A stretch of 64,000 nucleotides of DNA from Larix kaempferi (GCA_027924585.1 BSBM01000964.1:5859501-5923500), one strand, 5' to 3'; shown: positions 22,901 to 36,034, counted from the first letter of the stretch. The notes: generated by a model not told the origin, from the letters alone. Numbers and translations are program-made.

Positions 22901-25630
22901 CCTTCCAATGGATTACAACAAAATTTGCATTCTATTACCTAGTTGTAGACATCTCAACTATATTGTCATGAAAAATATGTAACGTATGCCTAGTCTAAAA
23001 ACCCGAAAATTGTTCCATGACTATGTGAAAACTTTGTACCTCCCCGACATATTTCTCCACCACTCAAGAAAATCTCACCTGCTAAGTTATCATTGTATGG
23101 AAAATCTATTGAAGAAGGGTCATTCATGGATTATTGCACAATTCAATGAAATCCATGCCTTAGAGAATGCTTCCAAATGAGTTCATATTGACATGTATTT
23201 GGTTTGTAACAAACAAAAACAAGTATACAAACTTCCCCATAGACTACCACTCCCATGTGGGGAGCATGATCATATAATTCTATTGATTCCAGGAATCTAA
23301 CCACCCAATGTGCATCAATGTCAACATCCTATTAAACACAAAAATGAGATAGAATAGTTCATCTATGAATTGTTGGGATCTTTGCCACAATTTAGTACTA
23401 GAATGAGTTGAAATCCTCCAATATTTTTCAAGCTTGATTACCCACATTATATAGGGTGGAAGGTTTTACCAATTCCTTGTAATAAGGAATCCCTTTTATC
23501 TCCTTTTCTTCCTTATGGATCCACAAACACATGACTACCTTAAGTATTCATCATACATCATACAATAGCACGTGTCATTGAATAATGGATTCAATAGGTG
23601 GTTTCAATATATTTTCTTGTTTGATGTCGGTGAAGTTGAATATTTTATAGAAATGCAAGTATAATACTTGTTTTGGAATCTTATTCGTGTAAAAGTCACA
23701 ACAGATCTAATGAACAAGTAAATCAATCACAATAGATGAAACTCGGAAAAATGGTGTAAATATCCCAATGAGGGTGAATAATTACAATACAATATAGTAA
23801 CAATGACTGAGCAATTCAAATTGACTAAGGAGGTCATTCGAATCACTGAATGGAGTAGCTTGACTCCAACTAGGAGTCCTCATTATCAATCAGTGGTGGT
23901 CCTCAATGCACAAGAACCAATCATCCAGGTGTCAATCTGAGTCTAACTAAGTGTAACATGTGTAACTGAAGTGTGTAGCATTGATACAGGGAAGTGGGCT
24001 CAGTGGAGGGCACATGGGAGGCTAACTAAAGTCATAACAAGTCATCTAGTCAATCTGGAGGTCCATCGGAGTGAAACAGTCAGTCACGAGTGAAACTAGC
24101 CTCAGATCAAGGAGAATCGGAGCTAACTGAGTGTAATTGAAGTGGTAGGTGAAGAAGTGTGCCCTTCTCTGGTAGTAGGTGAGAACTGGGCGCCTTCCTG
24201 ACTAGGAGGGCTAAAGAACTGATGTAAGAAGCTCCCGGGTGCTAGAATAAGGTGGCTAACGTGCCGGAGGCATCAACCTGGTGACTGGGATGCATGCAAA
24301 GTGCATGCAAACCCTAATTGTTTGCAAGATCCTGAAAAGGATGATGTGGATATCCGAACAATTCGAGGCATAAGTTCCTCATACAAAATTTGTGTTGAGT
24401 CCAATTTTTTATCTAATTTTTCAATCTCTACATTATGGTGTACTTTGTTTCATCTTATCACATTCTATGATTTCTAATTTAAAAATAGCTACTTGTTGAA
24501 GCACTATTTTTGAATTTTTGAAGACCCCATGCAAAAATAGTCTTATGATGCCAAATTTGGTTTTGCATACTAAGTTTAGATTTCATGCCTAGGTTTGCAC
24601 TATGCACCCTATTCTTGATATACCCATCGGAATAAATGAATGTAAATAGAAATAGTGTGCCTACTTATCCTTATTTTAGAAGATTGTATTTTAGGAAGTT
24701 ATGATTGTTTGTAACTAATATGTACTATATATAAAGGAATGTAAATGATAGTGATTGATCATCCCATTATTTACTTGGAGGGTTGAGGACCTTGAAAACC
24801 CTCCCATACCGTCAATGCATACCTTGAATCCCTACACATTCCTTACACATGTCCCAAAATTTAGTTTCCTACACATGCCTTAACGTTAGGAAACCCTCCC
24901 ATGATACCTTGAAGCCCTTCCTATGAGACAAGTGGAAAATTTCTTGCTTTGGCGCTATATTAGTTTGGAGACAAAACCAATGATCTTGGTGGTATTTCAA
25001 ACTTAGGTTATTGAATTTTGGCATTTTTTCATAAGTATAAGTTGTTGCATAGGAACTACATCTTCAATATTAGAGCGATAAGGGATTGATGGTGTTCTTA
25101 ATGTTGTATAATGGTCCACAATGCTAGATGGTATAGGAAAGCTCACTCTATCTTAATGCTACTCTTTATCATTGGAGCAGGGATATGATATGTTTCCCTC
25201 TCATAGCATTGGAAGGTAGATGAGTAAATGAGGAGAATTTTTCCTCATTGGAGGGTAGATACTTTTCCTCATGTTGTATAGGAAAATGTTCCCAAGAAAC
25301 CCCTTTAAACTGCTTTTATTGGTTTGTTTTCTTCTCTATTTTGTAAAATCATAAGCCTATCCTCTCTTTTAAGACAATGCTCATAATAAATATGTTAGCC
25401 AAATATATATATAAATAAAAATGAAAATATATTTATATATTTCAGAATTTTTATATGTACACCTACTATGAAAACTACTATACAAAGAGATAAACGGAGA
25501 AGTATAGATTTATAAAAAAAAGAAATCTATTGGAAAATTCATTTTCATTCTTAGGATGTCTCACCATATGTATAATACCGATATCATAAATCTGTGATGA
25601 ACCTCTCATCTAGTTGATTATAAAGGAAAA
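19991..25630. other. AT-rich region without recognised genes
   Basis: Short unrelated ORFs only. A (TA)n microsatellite lies near 21,132-21,153 and an AAAC run near 21,230. The stretch 23,790-24,330 is less AT-rich, with GGAG/CTAACT-type words, and may be an old transposon piece, but no protein motif is visible on either strand. Confidence 0.5.
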
Positions 25631-25639
25631 ATCCCCATA

Positions 25640-26425
25640 TCTCTTTCAATGGAATTTGTAGAAACAGGGATGAATTATCCTAGGGTGTTCATATTTCCAC
25701 ATTTTCAGGTTTCTCCATTTCATTAAGCTATGAAGTGTGGGTCTACAAAAGACGCCACTTGCCCCAATTTCACTTTTTTTGCATAGTCAACGAAATATAA
25801 GCCATTCTATGTAGGAAGGTCAAAAATTGGATTTGAAAATTGACGAGTCTTCTACTAGACATCTTTGACCTTTGTATATTTCCACTTTTTTTATATCCAA
25901 ATCTCAAATCATATGCCATTAGAACCTAGTCTTTTAGGTCTAGTTGCGCAATAAATTTTAGTTTGTCTTAGAGAATGTAAGCTTGGACCTAGAGATAAAG
26001 TCCAAGTGTCATGTGAGGTAATGGATATGGAATGTCTGATATGGTTTATCATCCAATAAGCTCACAATTTTTCATGATTCCTTCTACAAACTTGAGGCAT
26101 TCAAAAATGGGTTTCGATTGCCAATTTTGGACATGTAAGTCAATTAAAGGAAAATTTACCTTCCTAATCAATTAATGCATTCTCAATATTGGGGGAGGAA
26201 AGGTAACTATGGATGATTATAGTGAAGTTATTTCCCTTTTCGAGGATTCCAACTACATGCTTTGAGGTTTGGTTTGCAATTAACCATAAATAATTTATAC
26301 TTAGGAAGCTCATGGACATGCCTCTAATTTTCTAAAATATAAGGTACAATATCAAGGGTTAAAATTGGATCCATATGGAGATAAAAATCCAATTGTAAGG
26401 TGCTAAATGTCCTCAAAATATAGAT
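25640..26425. repeat. Tandem duplication, unit 1
   Basis: Matches 26,565-27,365 along its whole length (CTAGGTTTCTCCATTTCATT, ATAAGCCATTCTATGTAG, CGAGTCTTCTACTAGACAT, AGCTCATGGACATG). Clearly diverged by eye. Non-coding. Confidence 0.85.
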
Positions 26426-26564
26426 TTAACCCTCTTTTTTAGACACCCCTTTCAAATATGCTTCCATAAACCCAATTTACTACCATCTGAGATTCATCAT
26501 GCCTCATGGATATCTCAAATTGCACATGGAATTTGAGGAATAAAACATAGTACTCCTTGTACAA

Positions 26565-27365
26565 TATCTTTCAATTGAATTTGCAGCAAGGGAGGTGAAT
26601 TATCCCAAGGTGCACATCTTTCAAAATATCTAGGTTTCTCCATTTCATTATGAGCTATGGATTACAGATCTACAAAAGTTTCCATTTTCCCCAATTTGAC
26701 TTTTTCTTTTTACACATTGGCCAAAATATAAGCCATTCTATGTAGTAAAGTTAAAATGGGATTTGAAAATTGTCGAGTCTTCTACTAGACATACTTGACC
26801 TTTCTACATTTCCACTTTCTTATATCCAAATCTCAAAGCATATTCCATTAGGACCTAGTAATTTGGGTCTAAATGTGCAATAAATTTGAGTTGGTATTAT
26901 AGAATCTAATCTTGCACTTTTAATATTAAATTTCTAGTGTCATCTCAAATAATGGAGATGGTATGTCTCACATAGTATATCACCCCATAGGCTCAAAATT
27001 TTGATGATTCCTTCCTCTACAAACTTGAGGCATTCAAAAGTTAATTTTGGCCATTTTTCGACAATTTTGAACATGCAAGACAATTAAAGGAAAATTCTCT
27101 TCCTAATCAACAAATGCATTTTCAATCTGGGGGGGGAATGGTATCTATGTATGATGATAGTGGAGAGTCTTTCCTTTCCATGGATTCCAACTACATTCTT
27201 GGAGGTTTGGTTTAAAATTAACCATCAAAAATTTATACTTGGGTAGCTCATGGACATGACTCTAATTTTGTGAAAATTTGAAGTATAATATCAACGGTTA
27301 ACATTGGATCCATACAGAGATAGAAACCCCATTGTAATGTGCTAAAGGACCTCAAAATATATATT
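26565..27365. repeat. Tandem duplication, unit 2
   Basis: Second unit at an offset of 925-939 bases from unit 1. It ends about 140 bases before the SET-like exon. Confidence 0.85.
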
Positions 27366-27504
27366 TCCATTCTAACCCTCAGCAACACAAAACCAAAATA
27401 TGTACAATATCCTCGTTATAGTAGTGATTATGCTTTTATTATAATAGTATATCAATGTGACTAAGTGCTTTATTTATTGGAGAATTTTTTTTCCCATGGT
27501 GCAG

Positions 27505-28278
27505 GTAGAACAAAATAGGTATTTTTTAGATCCGTCTTTTTGGAGCGAGGGGATTTTAGGAAGACTAGAGGAATGTGAGACATCGAGTAGGTCTACAAGA
27601 TTTATATCAACTAGATGTCAAAAGATCATAAGAAAATTCCATAAATGTATGGAAATTTTTCTTGTTGAAGGGGGGTCATGTTCTTCTGATGATGAGACCA
27701 TAAGAGACATCGTAGTGCCCTTGAGATACAAACATATAGTGAAACAATGGGTACCCAAGTATCTTCCTCAACTAAACATGAATTTTTGTGGGAACTAGAG
27801 GATATATTGGATTGCACCATCATCATTACATGGTTTGGGGTTGTTTTGCATGGATGGCATAAAGGTTGGTTATGAAAGATGTACTGAATTGATGGAGTAT
27901 GTTGGACCCTGTTACAACTATAAAGATTGGATGCGACTGGTCCAATATACATGAAGTGTGCATAGATACAGATTGTCTACAAATTATTTACAGCTGAAAG
28001 ACAAGGATCAAAATAAAGGAGTGACGATGTACATTGACTAAAGGCCAAATGTTACAGGGAATGTTGAAGGGTTTATAAATAGTACACAACCAAGGTCTGC
28101 AATTAAGCAGCCCAATTGCATATTTGAGGGGTGTGAAGGAAATTGTGTTTTTGTATGTGCCATTAAATCAATAGTTGTAGGGGAATAGTTTCTTATTAAT
28201 TACAATTTGAATCGAATAAATACAAACACGGTTATTATGGGAGTGTTGCATCTAACAATTTACCCAACCTTTAATTAA
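27505..28278 (+). pseudogene. SET-domain-like exon, decayed
   Basis: Starts after the acceptor CCATGGTGCAG (ends 27,504) and reads one frame for 774 bases. About 100 residues without recognised domain (VEQNRYFLDPSFWSEG) come first. Then SET-like blocks: LHGLGLFCMDGI (N-terminal GxG strand), CTELMEYVGP, GNVEGFINST with PNC about 10 residues on (place of the NHSCxPN motif), and a FLINYN box like the ELxIDY C-terminal motif. By family knowledge SET domains methylate lysines with S-adenosylmethionine; the Tyr/Asn pattern is only partly kept. Stops in the same frame: TAG 27,796, TGA 27,952, TAA 28,039, TAG 28,186, with no frameshift. It lies just upstream of the exon array and probably belongs to it. 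Confidence 0.55.
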
Positions 28279-28354
28279 TGAATCTAATGCCTTATGTATT
28301 TTTCGTTAGTCTATTGTTATAATTTTGTTAAAATTTGCTATATTTATTTTGTAG

Positions 28355-29395
28355 GGTAGTGATCAGGGCTACTACTCGAGAGTTTATCAGAGGAGTACAC
28401 CATCCTTGAGGCAACATGTATACATCATTGTGATTGTACAAATATAATATGAAAAAATGTTTTTTTGTTGTTTTTTCATGAGTATATTCATTTCGTTTAG
28501 ATAATGTTCTCTATATATTTGTTGCAGAGTGTCGAGCGGGGAAACTACCCATCTATTGATCAGACGACAACAGCCTCGAGCCAATAGGTATACCTCATTG
28601 TAATTGCACAAATATAATTATATCAGCAATATGTTTTTTTCGTGAGTATATTGGTTTCTTTTAGATAATGTTTTCTATATTATTTTTGTAGGCTGTTGAT
28701 CGGGGCACCTCCCTAGCAGTAGAACAGATAAGACCATCCTCGAGGTAGCATGTATACCTCATTGTAATTTTACTACTATAATATGTGCAATATGTTTTTT
28801 TCTTATTTATTTTCATAAGTATATTAGTTTCATTTCTATAATGAATTCTATATTTTCATCACAAGACAGTGATTGGGGCATCTGCCCGAAAATTGATCAG
28901 AGGAGTACACCATCCATGACAAAGAGTATATGCCTCATTATAATTGCACATATATAATTATATGAGCAATATGTTTTTTTATTATTTTTTTTCGTGAGTA
29001 TACTGGTTTCCTTTCGATAATTTTTTATACAATTTTTGTTGCATGGAAGTGATTGGGGAATGTCCCTGGTCGTTGATCAGATGAGTACACGATCCTTGAG
29101 GAAACAAGTATAAGGCATTATAATTGTACAAATATAATATAAATCAATATGTTTTCTTTGTTATGTATTTTTCTTGTCTATATTGGTTTCATTAGGATAA
29201 TGTTTTCTACATTTTTGTTGCAAGGTGATGATCAGGGAAATTCCCCAGCTTTGGATCAGATGAAACTATCCTTGAGGTAGCATGTATACCTAATTGTAAT
29301 TTTAGAAATCGAACATGAGCAATATGTTTTTTTATTATGTTTCTCCTCAGTCTATTGCTTTCATTTCAGTAATGTTTTATATATTTTTGTTGCAA
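28355..29395 (+). repeat. Tandem array of six exon-plus-intron units
   Basis: Unit starts 28,355, 28,528, 28,692, 28,866, 29,045 and 29,224; a seventh exon starts at 29,396. Steps 164-180 bases. Each unit has a 60- or 63-nt exon (28,355-28,417; 28,528-28,587; 28,692-28,751; 28,866-28,925; 29,045-29,107; 29,224-29,283) ending at GTATAC/GTATAT/GTATAA, then an intron of about 110-120 bases with TTGTAATTG, AATATGTTTTTT and a TTTTTGTTGCAG-type acceptor. Exon lengths divisible by three keep the frame. The first codes a 21-residue Ser/Gln-rich peptide (GSDQGYYSRV...). Acceptors are AG in units 1-4 but AT or AA in units 5 and later. Exons 2, 3 and 6 carry stops and exon 4 is shifted. Decayed. Confidence 0.8.
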
Positions 29396-31467
29396 TCTAT
29401 TGATTTGGAATTTGATCCAGCATCAAAGAAATCAATAGATATTGACGTGCATGAGATCATGCACGATGTTGACATCAGATCTTCGCTAGAATCAATTAAG
29501 ATGATAGAGAAGAACTTAAAAAAAATCATGTGGATATCCTTCATCTGCTATTCATTCAACCACAAACATATGAGATTAGAGAAAAAGGTTGATGCTTTGG
29601 TAAGGAGATCTCAGGACTTGAAAGTAAGTTGTGGGATCCTAAATTAGAAGATAAATTCATTTAGTATTTTATAACTTTTACTTGTATATGATCGTGAACT
29701 CAAATATGGTTTGTATTTACAGGATTTTTGGACGCACACACTAGTGTTCAGGGTGGTGTTGGTACTAGTGATGCTCATGGAGAGTCGTCACATGAGAAAA
29801 TGAATCCACTTGCATCTCATGTTCCATTGTTGTCAACTAAATAGGTAGAAACACATTCTGTGACACCACTGAGGCTAGATGTGAGTGCACTTGCTAGTGG
29901 TCGGCGCATGCTAGATCATACAGAAGAAGGGGTCGATGCAGACACTAGTATTAATATTGCTCAAGCAACCTTTCCTGGATCTTCGCATGTCACTAGCACG
30001 GGTACACTACATACCACATTTTCCGTGGATGAATATATCATTCCCATAAAGATACAGAAGATCCCAAGTATTTCTACATTGTTTAAGTTATTTTTTATAA
30101 TTTGATTGTAATACACTCATAAATCATTGTGTTTCAACTAATGATGACATGATCGTCTTGCAAGAAATGATGTTTTTATAAACATCTAAATGATTTGTCA
30201 TTGGGTATATTTGGGCCCACAATCCACACAAGGTGGGATAAAAAATGTAAAAATTTAAAAGATGAGCTCACTAGTTGCTTCATTGGCCTGTTCGGTAGTG
30301 AGACCTTTAATCGAGAGGAGGTCCTAAAGAAGGTTGACCAACATATGAATATTGTGAGGGACCAATATAGGGTTCATATATAAGGGAATCCTAGGTATGA
30401 TTTCCCTACAATGATTCCAGGAAGAGAGTGGAAATCCCTAGTGGATGATGGAAAGGACAGGGCTTTGAGAAAAAAAGGAAAGATACCACTGCGCACAGGA
30501 AGGTATGCAATACTTTCCACAATGTAACTATAAACCTTATTATTATTATTTTTTATATCAAATTTGAAACATATAATGTATTTCAACATTTTCATAGGTT
30601 GTCAAACACATCAAATGCCATAAAGGAAAGACAAGAAAAAAATGGACAACACAAGCTTTGGCCTGGGGGTTATTCAAATTTGGCAGCACAAATTGTAAGT
30701 ATCCAAAAACCGATATTCCATCCAAATAATAAATTGTAAATTATTTTCATTTTATTGCACTATAAAATTTAAATTGATGATGTTATGAAAATATGCATGC
30801 CGATCGATTCAAGGAAGTGCTCACAGAGGAAGACTTGAAACTTGGCTTCCAGCATGGCTTTGGATCTGTTGTCGAACGACAAAAACACTTATCTCGACAA
30901 ACACAGTCTTTTGGGGATCCATATTGCAGGAAAGTATATAAAATAAATGAAGTTTACTTAAGATTTATTTCTTGTGCAATCTATTCGTTATAAATATTTG
31001 CTATAAAATATTGGTTCTGTTTTGAGCAGGAAAGCAACGATCCACTTAATGTTGAGGATGGATAACAACTGATCAAAGATCATGCTTCGAATCCTAGTAA
31101 TGAATGTATTCATATGCTACAATTTAAAATATTTCATTGCAAATGGTGAATATTAATTGTACTTTTCCAAGTTTCAACTGTAGAGCATGTAGAGGCTCAT
31201 ACTATACAAGATGAGCCTAGACAGGAATATGAAGTACATGATGTGGCCACATCAGGTAAAAAACACCTCTATAATTTTTTTTTTAATGAACTACTTGTCA
31301 TTATAGTAAACAAAATATCAAAGTAACATTTTTACATTATTGTAGCAAATCTGGACCCCTTGCAGCAGCATCCACATCGTGAGTACTCTACTAGGAAGAC
31401 ATTATGGCAAGTTGTAGATGCCACAAGAACTGAACAACAAGTTGTAGAAGATGATTTTTCCTGTTGA
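29396..31467 (+). pseudogene. Downstream exons of the SET/array locus, part Transposase_24-like
   Basis: Exons by splice signals: 29,396-29,623 (IDLEFDPASKKSIDIDVHEI, Lys-rich helix, donor GTAAGT), 29,723-30,067, about 30,200-30,502 (WDKKCKNLKDELTSCFIGLF, donor GTATGC), 30,598-30,694 (SNAIKERQEKNGQHKL, donor GTAAGT), about 30,796-30,933, from 31,030, 31,184-31,255 (donor GTAAAA), 31,346-31,467 with stop TGA. Stops TAG near 29,842 and TAA 30,381 lie inside exons. The third and fourth exons recall the plant Transposase_24 pattern (long helix, then basic residues and HxxGG), a weak match from memory. It may be one gene with the SET exon or a transposon gene beside it. Confidence 0.4.
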
Positions 31468-32610
31468 TTTTGTCAAAAGAGAAAAACCTATAAAGAAGTG
31501 ACTGAAGAAACACTATGTATACTTATTTTTTATAATATAATGTCATGCATTAGTTTTGTCCTACTAAATGAATGAATGGATTAATGAATGTTATATTTTA
31601 ATGAATGAATGATAAATGTTTTTTTATGATGAAATCCGCATGTTTACACATAATTTTTTTTTCAAGTACATGCATTGGGTATGTGGAATTGAGAGTGATG
31701 TGAGGGGGGGGGGGCATAAGAGATTCCACCTTCACGTGGTTGGTCCTGTTCAGCAGTGAATATTAAATTATTCTCGAAAAAAGAGGAGGACAATGAGGTA
31801 TTTATACCTTCCATCGATGAAGTAGCTTCAGTACCTATCATAAGTGAGACCGCGCCCTTATGATCACAAGATAAACTAGGTTTCAACCCATCAAACCATT
31901 CACACGTGCAAGTGCTCATCTACAGTACACAAGGGTTTCACCATTAAACAATCACTCCTAGGTTTACCAACCGAAATATTTGGCCTTTAAAACAACAAGA
32001 AGAAAATTCCATCCCAATAAACTCCCCCTAGCTATAAGAAGTCAATTCCAACCAATGTTGGATGCTTCATCATTTGTATCATAGAAGTGAACATCCAATT
32101 ACATAATCACATCACGTTCCCAAGAAAGGAATCTCTCCAAAATCCATCAATCATGACATCACATCAAGCTCCAAGTCATCCAAGCAAAGCATCTCACCAT
32201 GCTCAAGGTCTTCGCATTAGTGATCTTGTAGACAATAGATCCATTTATCACCACTAAAACCTACCCTATACAATATATAGTCTTTCCAAAACTGGATAAA
32301 TTTTCCCATACTAGAGATTACATGATTATGATGCCTAAAGTTTCCCATACTAGAAAATATTTTGTGAACAGGTTGAAGGAATCATGCCTTCAACGGTTCA
32401 AAAACCATCTACATTTTCCATTCTCAAAAATGCTGATGCACCTATAGGAAGAAGTCATCCATGACATGGAGACTGAATTTCTAATAGTTTGGTCTATAAA
32501 GATGACAAAAAAAGCAAAATGTCTCAAAATTGCAAGCGATTCTTGTGTAACTAAACAAGGAAGATAAAAATAATCTTGCTCGAGCAAAGGCTAAAAAAAG
32601 GCCAATTTAT
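31468..32610. other. Non-coding spacer with short simple repeats
   Basis: AATG-type repeats near 31,565-31,615 and an 11-base G run at 31,704-31,714. No supported gene. Confidence 0.5.
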
Positions 32611-32617
32611 GTAAGCC

Positions 32618-33074
32618 TTAAAGTATGGAAAGAACTTGTAAAAGAATATGAGAAGTCAGATGCATGCAGGAAGTCCGGAGAGGAGAGTAACCAAGTAATT
32701 AAATTTTCTCATAACATTATATCAAAATTATTAAACGATTTTTATGCTTTATTTGTGAATACTTAAATTGATTTGGTGGATGTTTCAGGACAAGGTCTCC
32801 AAGGCTAGGATTTCCAAACGTCGTGTCATGCATCACAGTGGCCATAAAGGTCTATAGGCCTTGATCTGTACTTTTTTAAGTATATTTATTTTGTGAAATG
32901 ATATTTTTTTTAATTCCTAGAAAAAAGTAAATGATTGCATAATAATTAGTTTAACTAGTCCATGTGTCATGTGTTTTACAGGAGGAAAAACATGGTCGGT
33001 ATCCAACACCATTTGAAAAAAACAAATTACAAAGCAAAAAGTCGATGGAATCTGTAATCTGGATGGAGAATGAG
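32618..33074 (+). pseudogene. Three-exon fragment, Transposase_24-like
   Basis: Exon pieces 32,618-32,690 (VWKELVKEYEKSDACRKSG), 32,789-32,849 after TGTTTCAG (KVSKARISKRRVMHHSG, donor GTCTAT) and 32,982-33,074 after TTTTACAG (EEKHGRYPTPFEK, donor GTATCA). The order helix, basic segment ending HHSG, then G-PTP matches the general layout of plant Transposase_24 proteins. No stops in the pieces. Too short for a firm call; it could be a partial copy of the locus just upstream. Confidence 0.35.
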
Positions 33075-33075
33075 G

Positions 33076-33987
33076 TATCAATCTTTGACTAATAACTCTT
33101 TTTCAAACCTTTTACTACATTTCTATTCTTTCTTTGGGAATCTATAATCTTAGGTGGTTTATCACATTTATTAGAGTTGAACATAGGCACACTACACCCT
33201 TCCAAATATAGAATAGGTTGTCCCACGTCATACCTTTCCTTATCACGTTCATAACCAATAAAAAATTGAATGACACATCAGTTCCATCTCCTTTTATTCA
33301 TTTATTCATTCCTTTTTGTTGTAGATGTGAATAAAAACCCTCATCTTTCTCATTACCTTGGTATTCTACATTCTACATAATTTATGCTTGCGAATGCAGA
33401 CAAACTTGGGCCTAGCATTTCCTTTGGCCACCATATTGTGGATGTGGAATTCATTTATCGAATGTTGAGAAATCCATTGAATCTTTTCTCTATCAATGCC
33501 CTTGTATTTCTCATCCCATCCTATTGTGGATGTGGAAGTCATTATCCAAATTTCATGACCTTAGGACTTCGCATTCTTCTATAATGTCAATGCAAAAGGT
33601 GCTTACTTAACCTTTCATCTGTATTCTCAATCTTTCTTCTTTCGCATCAATATTTGGGTGTAGACATCGAATACCTTCCCAATAGTTTTCTTCCCTCTGT
33701 ATGCTTAGAACTCATGCAGATGTTGACGGTGGACCTACATGTGGCATTCTCATTTAAAATTTCGTTCAATGGAAGTGTAGAATGTTGAATCTCTTTATGA
33801 ACATTGAAACTTGCCTCGTACCATAAATGATTAAGTTTTAAACACACATACTCCAAGAGATTAATAATGGGGGCCTGTGCATGGATTTGGTCATATTCTA
33901 GAATCCTTAAGAGCTATGGCAGGAGAAAAATATGTTGAGCATAAAGAAGTTTGAGCCTTTTTTTGGAGACATCGTAAATGTGTTGGC
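33076..33987. other. Spacer without recognised features
   Basis: Short ORFs only, no motif. A 20-base word around TCTATCCAATGTTGAG-like text is not repeated enough to call. Confidence 0.4.
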
Positions 33988-35640
33988 TTGAGAACATATA
34001 TAATTTCATTGGACAAAGGCATACAAATAGTATTCAAGGATATCATAGGAAAATATAAGAAGAGTAAACAATGCTATATAGGGATGGATAAAGTTGGCTC
34101 TATGATAGATCCTTTTTACTTTAGGGAATTAGTATGGTGGTGTAGTATGAGTTTTTATGCTAAACATATAATCATACAAATGAAAGGAGGAATAGATCGA
34201 GTGCCTCTTACCCCAACCACACTCAGGAGGTTGTTGTGTCTTCTAGACACAAATAGAGTTTTGGAACTCCTTGAAGTTGACACATTTTTGGAATCTCAGG
34301 GCTCGTAAGATTGAACCTCTTAAAAGAATATCTTGCATAGCCATTAATGAGTTCTTTTATCCCTTGCCAAATTGCAGTCAGTCTATGATGGACCCATATA
34401 ATGACTTTCCTTGGATTTTCACCCACTTGGTTGGTTACGAGACTACGACATATGTTCCCAAGTATGTGTTGTATGTGTTACACTTCACTTTGTCATTGAA
34501 TGTGTTTTTTAACTAGGAACAAATTACCTCAAATGAAATATATCATCAACTTACAAATTTAACCAAATTTAAAAGATTCTTTGTGATGGTCTATTTGGTA
34601 TTTGCATTGGTTTTCTGTAATACTTTTGAAGCAATGAGCACAAAATAAAATATACTTTATGAAATTGAACCAATCCAATGTTGGTACATGACTCTATTGA
34701 GACACAATGCCATTACATTTTTATCATGTCCAAGATTATTTTGTCAAGAAGTGTAGGCATATGTTGATAGGGAAGGAAACCAAAAGGTGACCATGGAAGA
34801 AAATACCTTTCTTTTCATAGGAGGATAATATATTTCGGAAGAAATTCATACATACATTAGACTGCATGCATTTTAGGGAAAAATTCCTCTCTCAATTCTT
34901 TTTCAATAGGTTAATCTTGATTAAATCATGTAGATAGTATAAAAAATGGTTTATGTTCTTCAATAAGAACAAGAAAATGGAATTCATCTCTTTACCTTTA
35001 AATTGTATTGGATGTTCAATTAGAGTATAGCAATTTTTATAGAAATTTCTCAAGTTTCTAATACATTTTATTTGAAGGAAGCCGGGGTTGTTACAGGTTT
35101 TGACTTGGAGAGTTTTTTTTACAACCCATGTTGTTTCAGTTGGTTATGGTAATTATATTGTAGAAGCATAGGAACGTGAAGAGGGAGTAGGGAACAATAA
35201 GGATGATGGTTGGAATATAATGGGACACACTTTGGAAACTTTAATGAGTGATGGAATGGATAATCCTAAGTTCCTTGATGACATGAACACCCTTGTGAGC
35301 TCAAACACTGAATCTAGGAGAAAGTTATTACAAGAAAAGAAGAAAGAAATCATCAAGGAGGGTGGACAAAGGGGTAAGTTAGGTATTAGTTGAAGAGGGA
35401 TATCAGTTTCCCATTCCCCCATAAATGTGTCCACCAACCCCAATACAAGCTCATATTTGTTAGGAAGGGGTAGTAGTCATAAAATGAAGTTAGAGGTGGT
35501 ATAGTTGATGGGAAAGACCCTCATAGGTCTAAAAATGAAATAGGACATATGATTCCTCTAGTTCCCAAAAGGAAAATATCTACAATCAATGGTAATGAAG
35601 AAGAGGTTGAAGCACATATATATGGACATGGATAAATATA
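33988..35640 (+). pseudogene. Decayed gene of unknown family, N-terminal and middle parts
   Basis: Frame 33,988-34,308 reads IDPFYFRELVWWCSMSFYAK and DRVPLTPTTLRRLLCLLD, a folded-domain-like mix. A shifted frame 34,271-34,516 continues with AINEFFYPLPNCSQS. About 600 bases later 35,165-35,390 reads a hydrophilic stretch (NIMGHTLETLMSDGMDNPKF, KKKEIIKEGGQR), and 35,510-35,635 reads PLVPKRKISTINGNEEEVEA. Several stops and frame changes occur. Same strand and spacing as the coiled-coil piece at 36,326, so probably one gene. No family recognised; a transposon origin is possible. Confidence 0.35.
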
Positions 35641-36034
35641 TGGAGGTCAACAATTCAAATAAGCTTCTAGATTGGGCCTTAGTGCAAATGAGCTAGAGAA
35701 AGTTAATTGTTGAAGAGATATTGTATGGAGAGCTAACTAATTTTGAGATGATTTTGTGATTTTACATCATACAAATTTATGATAAGAATCATGACCAAAA
35801 TTTTCATTTGGGAAAAAATGAAAGATAAAAGGTTTCTATAAAACCATAGCATTGAAGTGGACATCCAAGGATTTAGAAAAAATAAAAATTCCTCAATACC
35901 GTTGAATATCAGACGACAACTCAAATAGATCCGATGAGGTTTTTATACCTCTGACGAAAAATGTCGTTAGATTTTTTTGTGGGGCTATGCTCCAAACATG
36001 CCAGTTATTCAAAAATTAGGGAGGGAGTGTTTGT

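Noticed and set aside
23790-24330. Less AT-rich stretch, possible gag remnant
   Set aside because: No ORF or motif on either strand; composition alone is not enough.
28355-29395. CRISPR-like regular spacing
   Set aside because: Repeat and spacer are both conserved between units and carry splice signals; eukaryotic context.
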